A program made the position numbers and the translations under genes. A stretch of DNA of 64,000 bases. Source: UBA4459 sp963776205 (GTDB lineage Bacteria; Bacteroidota; Bacteroidia; Bacteroidales; F082). The stretch's first letter is position 1, and every line of letters starts with the position of its first letter. Shown here in pieces: positions 62,382-64,000 of this stretch. The stretch spans positions 682,001-746,000 of the forward strand of contig CAVZLR010000001.1 of assembly GCA_963776205.1 (NCBI GenBank). Reading direction: 5' to 3'. The notes under the pieces were generated by a model that saw only the letters and a list, made by a program, of their open reading frames with translations, did not search any database and was not told where the DNA came from.

Positions 62382-62555
62382 ATGAATGAATACATTGTCA
62401 TAGCCCTGTTTATTGCCTGGTATGTGCTGGCCATGGTCATTTCCGAACGTATGGGCAAAAAGAAGAGGATAGGTGTCGAATGGTCTTTCCTGATCAGTTT
62501 TTTACTAAGTCCGGTAATAGGTTTTATAGTTACGTATTTTAGTAAGGATAAGTAG
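62382..62555 (+). CDS. Small membrane protein (57 aa), function unknown
   Basis: ATG at 62382, one base after the stop of the PepSY gene, opens 57 codons ending at TAG 62553-62555. There are two hydrophobic segments, about residues 4-19 (YIVIALFIAWYVLAMV) and 35-52 (SFLISFLLSPVIGFIV), joined by a basic loop (ERMGKKKRIGVEW). The close spacing, the clear membrane pattern and a translation-coupled start argue for a real gene, too short for routine gene callers. It is presumably a third partner of the lipoprotein/PepSY pair. Confidence 0.7.
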   Translation: MNEYIVIALFIAWYVLAMVISERMGKKKRIGVEWSFLISFLLSPVIGFIVTYFSKDK

Positions 62556-62751
62556 TGATGTTAAGTCACTATAATTTCGTCCATTTAATCTGCTTTTTTT
62601 TTACTTCAATCCTTGATCGGTGAGTTGCAGAACCGTGTCACACCTGCTTATTAATTATGATAATAGCCATTGCTTACCCTTTGATTAAAAGCTGTAACAA
62701 TATTTTTGAACCTTCGGTCTTCTTTATTGTTCAAAAAAGAAAAATAATTGC

Positions 62752-64000
62752 TTAAGCATTTTTTTCGCCAAACACCTTGCCCCATACTGCACCTACTGAC
62801 GAATGATACTTGACGATAACAATATTTGTATCAAGCCCTTTTACCAAGGCCTCTGGTAACGTTCCAAAAAGGACATGATGATACATGCTTTTTTTCGTGG
62901 CACCAATGAACACAGTATCATAGTCCAAAGACACCTCTTTAATGGCGGCTTCAACTCTTGGGTGGTAGATAATTTTGGTTTTGACATTCAATCCGCATTT
63001 TTCTTTGATACGACTTTTTGAATTCTCGAGTTGTGCTTTTACTTCCAATTTTTCTTCATCGGAAAGAGATGACTTAGTAACTACGCGAAGGATTGTTAGC
63101 GAACCTTTCATTGTTTTGGCTAAACCTCCCGCATAGATCTCAGCAGCTTGGGCATGAGGGCCTCCTCCTGCAGGTAAAAGGATATTTTTGATTTTTTTAT
63201 TCGGATGAGGACGAAACAACATGACATCCCTTTTTGTTTTATTAGCCACCGAATCAATAATACGTCCAATTACATTTTCCGATCTTCTGACTTGACCTTC
63301 CCAGGTCATAAGGACCAGGTTTGCATTGGATTTTCTTGTAGATTCCAGGATTGTCTTTACGGTATTATGACCAACTCGAAGGCTGGTACCAATTGAAGCG
63401 CCGTGTTTCTCACCCTCTGTCTGAATAAGTTCTAACAGTTTCTTTTCCTTCTTAAAATCCCGGGAATCAAATTTCAATGGTTTTAATTTGGGGAATTCTA
63501 CAGCTACCAATGCGGTGATGCTAGCATCATGTCCTTTGGCAAGATTAACGGCAAAATTAACTATCTCAGGCATCATATAATCATCGGCAATTGGAATCAT
63601 TAACTTTTTACTTTTTTGTAATTCATCAGCGGCATACGTCTCGAGTACTAGTTTAGAGGGATCTCCTTCAAGGCCTTCTTCATCAGGTAAAGTGCCCTTC
63701 CAATACAGGAATCCGACAGCACAAAATATAAGTGCAAATAATGCCAATGAGAGTGGTATAGGATGATTCATAACCTGGATAAGCAAATATAGATTCGCAA
63801 TTATACCAACAATGGGAGTTATTGGATAGAGGGGAACTTTGAATGGCCTGGGAAGGTTTGGAAATCTTCTTCGATGTACTATAAGTGCAATATTTACCAT
63901 AATAAGCGCAAACAAGAGAACAGTATCCGCAAAATGTGCTAACTCCTCTAAAGGCAGAAAGATGGTAAAAAGCATGATGAGTACCCCAATAGTAATTACC
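62752..64000 (-). CDS. Amino-acid permease (APC family) fused to tandem universal-stress-protein domains, N-terminus outside window
   Basis: The frame stays open to the window end (VITIGVLIM before the internal Met at 63975), so the N-terminal permease part lies beyond. Visible are the last membrane helices of an APC-type transporter (about 10-95; HRRRFPNLPRPFKVPLYPI is the typical C-terminal APC loop) and two UspA-like domains (about 120-265 and 270-400). The first UspA-like unit contains KLMIPIADDYMMPEIVNFA and the second ends with LPEALVKGLDTNIVIVKYH. Permease-USP fusions of this kind are widespread and thought to couple transport to a regulatory nucleotide-binding module. Substrate cannot be told from the remaining part. 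Confidence 0.88.
   Translation of the reverse strand, partial: VITIGVLIMLFTIFLPLEELAHFADTVLLFALIMVNIALIVHRRRFPNLPRPFKVPLYPITPIVGIIANLYLLIQVMNHPIPLSLALFALIFCAVGFLYWKGTLPDEEGLEGDPSKLVLETYAADELQKSKKLMIPIADDYMMPEIVNFAVNLAKGHDASITALVAVEFPKLKPLKFDSRDFKKEKKLLELIQTEGEKHGASIGTSLRVGHNTVKTILESTRKSNANLVLMTWEGQVRRSENVIGRIIDSVANKTKRDVMLFRPHPNKKIKNILLPAGGGPHAQAAEIYAGGLAKTMKGSLTILRVVTKSSLSDEEKLEVKAQLENSKSRIKEKCGLNVKTKIIYHPRVEAAIKEVSLDYDTVFIGATKKSMYHHVLFGTLPEALVKGLDTNIVIVKYHSSVGAVWGKVFGEKNA

Noticed and set aside
1..64000. Search for CRISPR arrays, transposons, integrases, tRNA or rRNA genes
   Set aside because: No regularly spaced direct repeats outside coding repeat domains, no transposase-like protein and no cloverleaf or rRNA-like stretches were recognised on either strand.

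Overview
The window comes from a member of the Bacteroidota, most likely a free-living Bacteroidia-type organism (order not resolvable by eye). Three things point there. Seven loci encode exported proteins ending in a type A C-terminal sorting domain of the type IX secretion system (T9SS). At least eleven genes carry the Bacteroidota promoter element TAnnTTTG just upstream. The gene content is also typical: LytS/LytTR pair, DUF1800/DUF1501 pair, purH-mreBCD block, TlpA-like lipoprotein. No tRNA, rRNA, CRISPR array, insertion sequence or integrase was seen, so this looks like chromosomal backbone with a heavy load of surface-protein genes. Both ends cut genes: narG at the left, an amino-acid permease/universal-stress fusion at the right.

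Layout. 1-7936: respiratory nitrate reductase operon narG(partial)-narH-narJ-narI followed by two different NarK-type transporters. 8042-8758: a Crp/Fnr regulator with four clustered N-terminal cysteines, flanked on both sides by GTTAAC-centred palindromes. 8877-14916: a large envelope protein with a barrel-like front and long coiled coil, a small orphan protein, a small outer-membrane barrel, and a LytS/LytTR two-component pair. 14974-28546: a split subtilisin-like T9SS protease, an MltF-type lytic transglycosylase, a BNR-propeller T9SS protein, lysS, and a secreted homologue of the Porphyromonas peptidylarginine deiminase. 28678-38688: tatA, mreD-mreC-mreB-purH (minus strand), an FtsX-type permease, recJ, an HdeD-like protein and a membrane-anchored MutS paralogue. 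38759-49948: alpha-amylase lipoprotein, small conserved proteins, a lipoprotein/DUF1800/DUF1501 cluster, a YyaL/SPATA20-type thioredoxin protein and a TlpA-like lipoprotein. 50032-56264: two adjacent T9SS proteins with related C-terminal modules, both frame-broken. 56299-62555: LUD-domain iron-sulfur protein, rpiB, nadA, a MORN-repeat protein, then an OB-fold lipoprotein, a PepSY-type membrane protein and a 57-residue membrane peptide in a tight row.

How it fits together. The left end supports anaerobic nitrate respiration: import of nitrate, membrane-bound reduction coupled to quinol oxidation, nitrite export, and probably local control by the Fnr-like protein. Much of the rest serves secretion and remodelling of the cell surface: Sec or Tat export, T9SS substrates (protease, deiminase, propellers), wall growth (MreBCD) and wall turnover (MltF).

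Reading-frame breaks occur at four places (about 17.33, 43.19, 53.28 and 54.1-54.95 kb), all in exported proteins. The most notable single gene is the secreted peptidylarginine-deiminase homologue at 25787-28546: every catalytic and guanidinium/carboxylate-binding residue I can recall from the Porphyromonas gingivalis enzyme is present, and three exact-length 80-residue repeats are added before the sorting domain.
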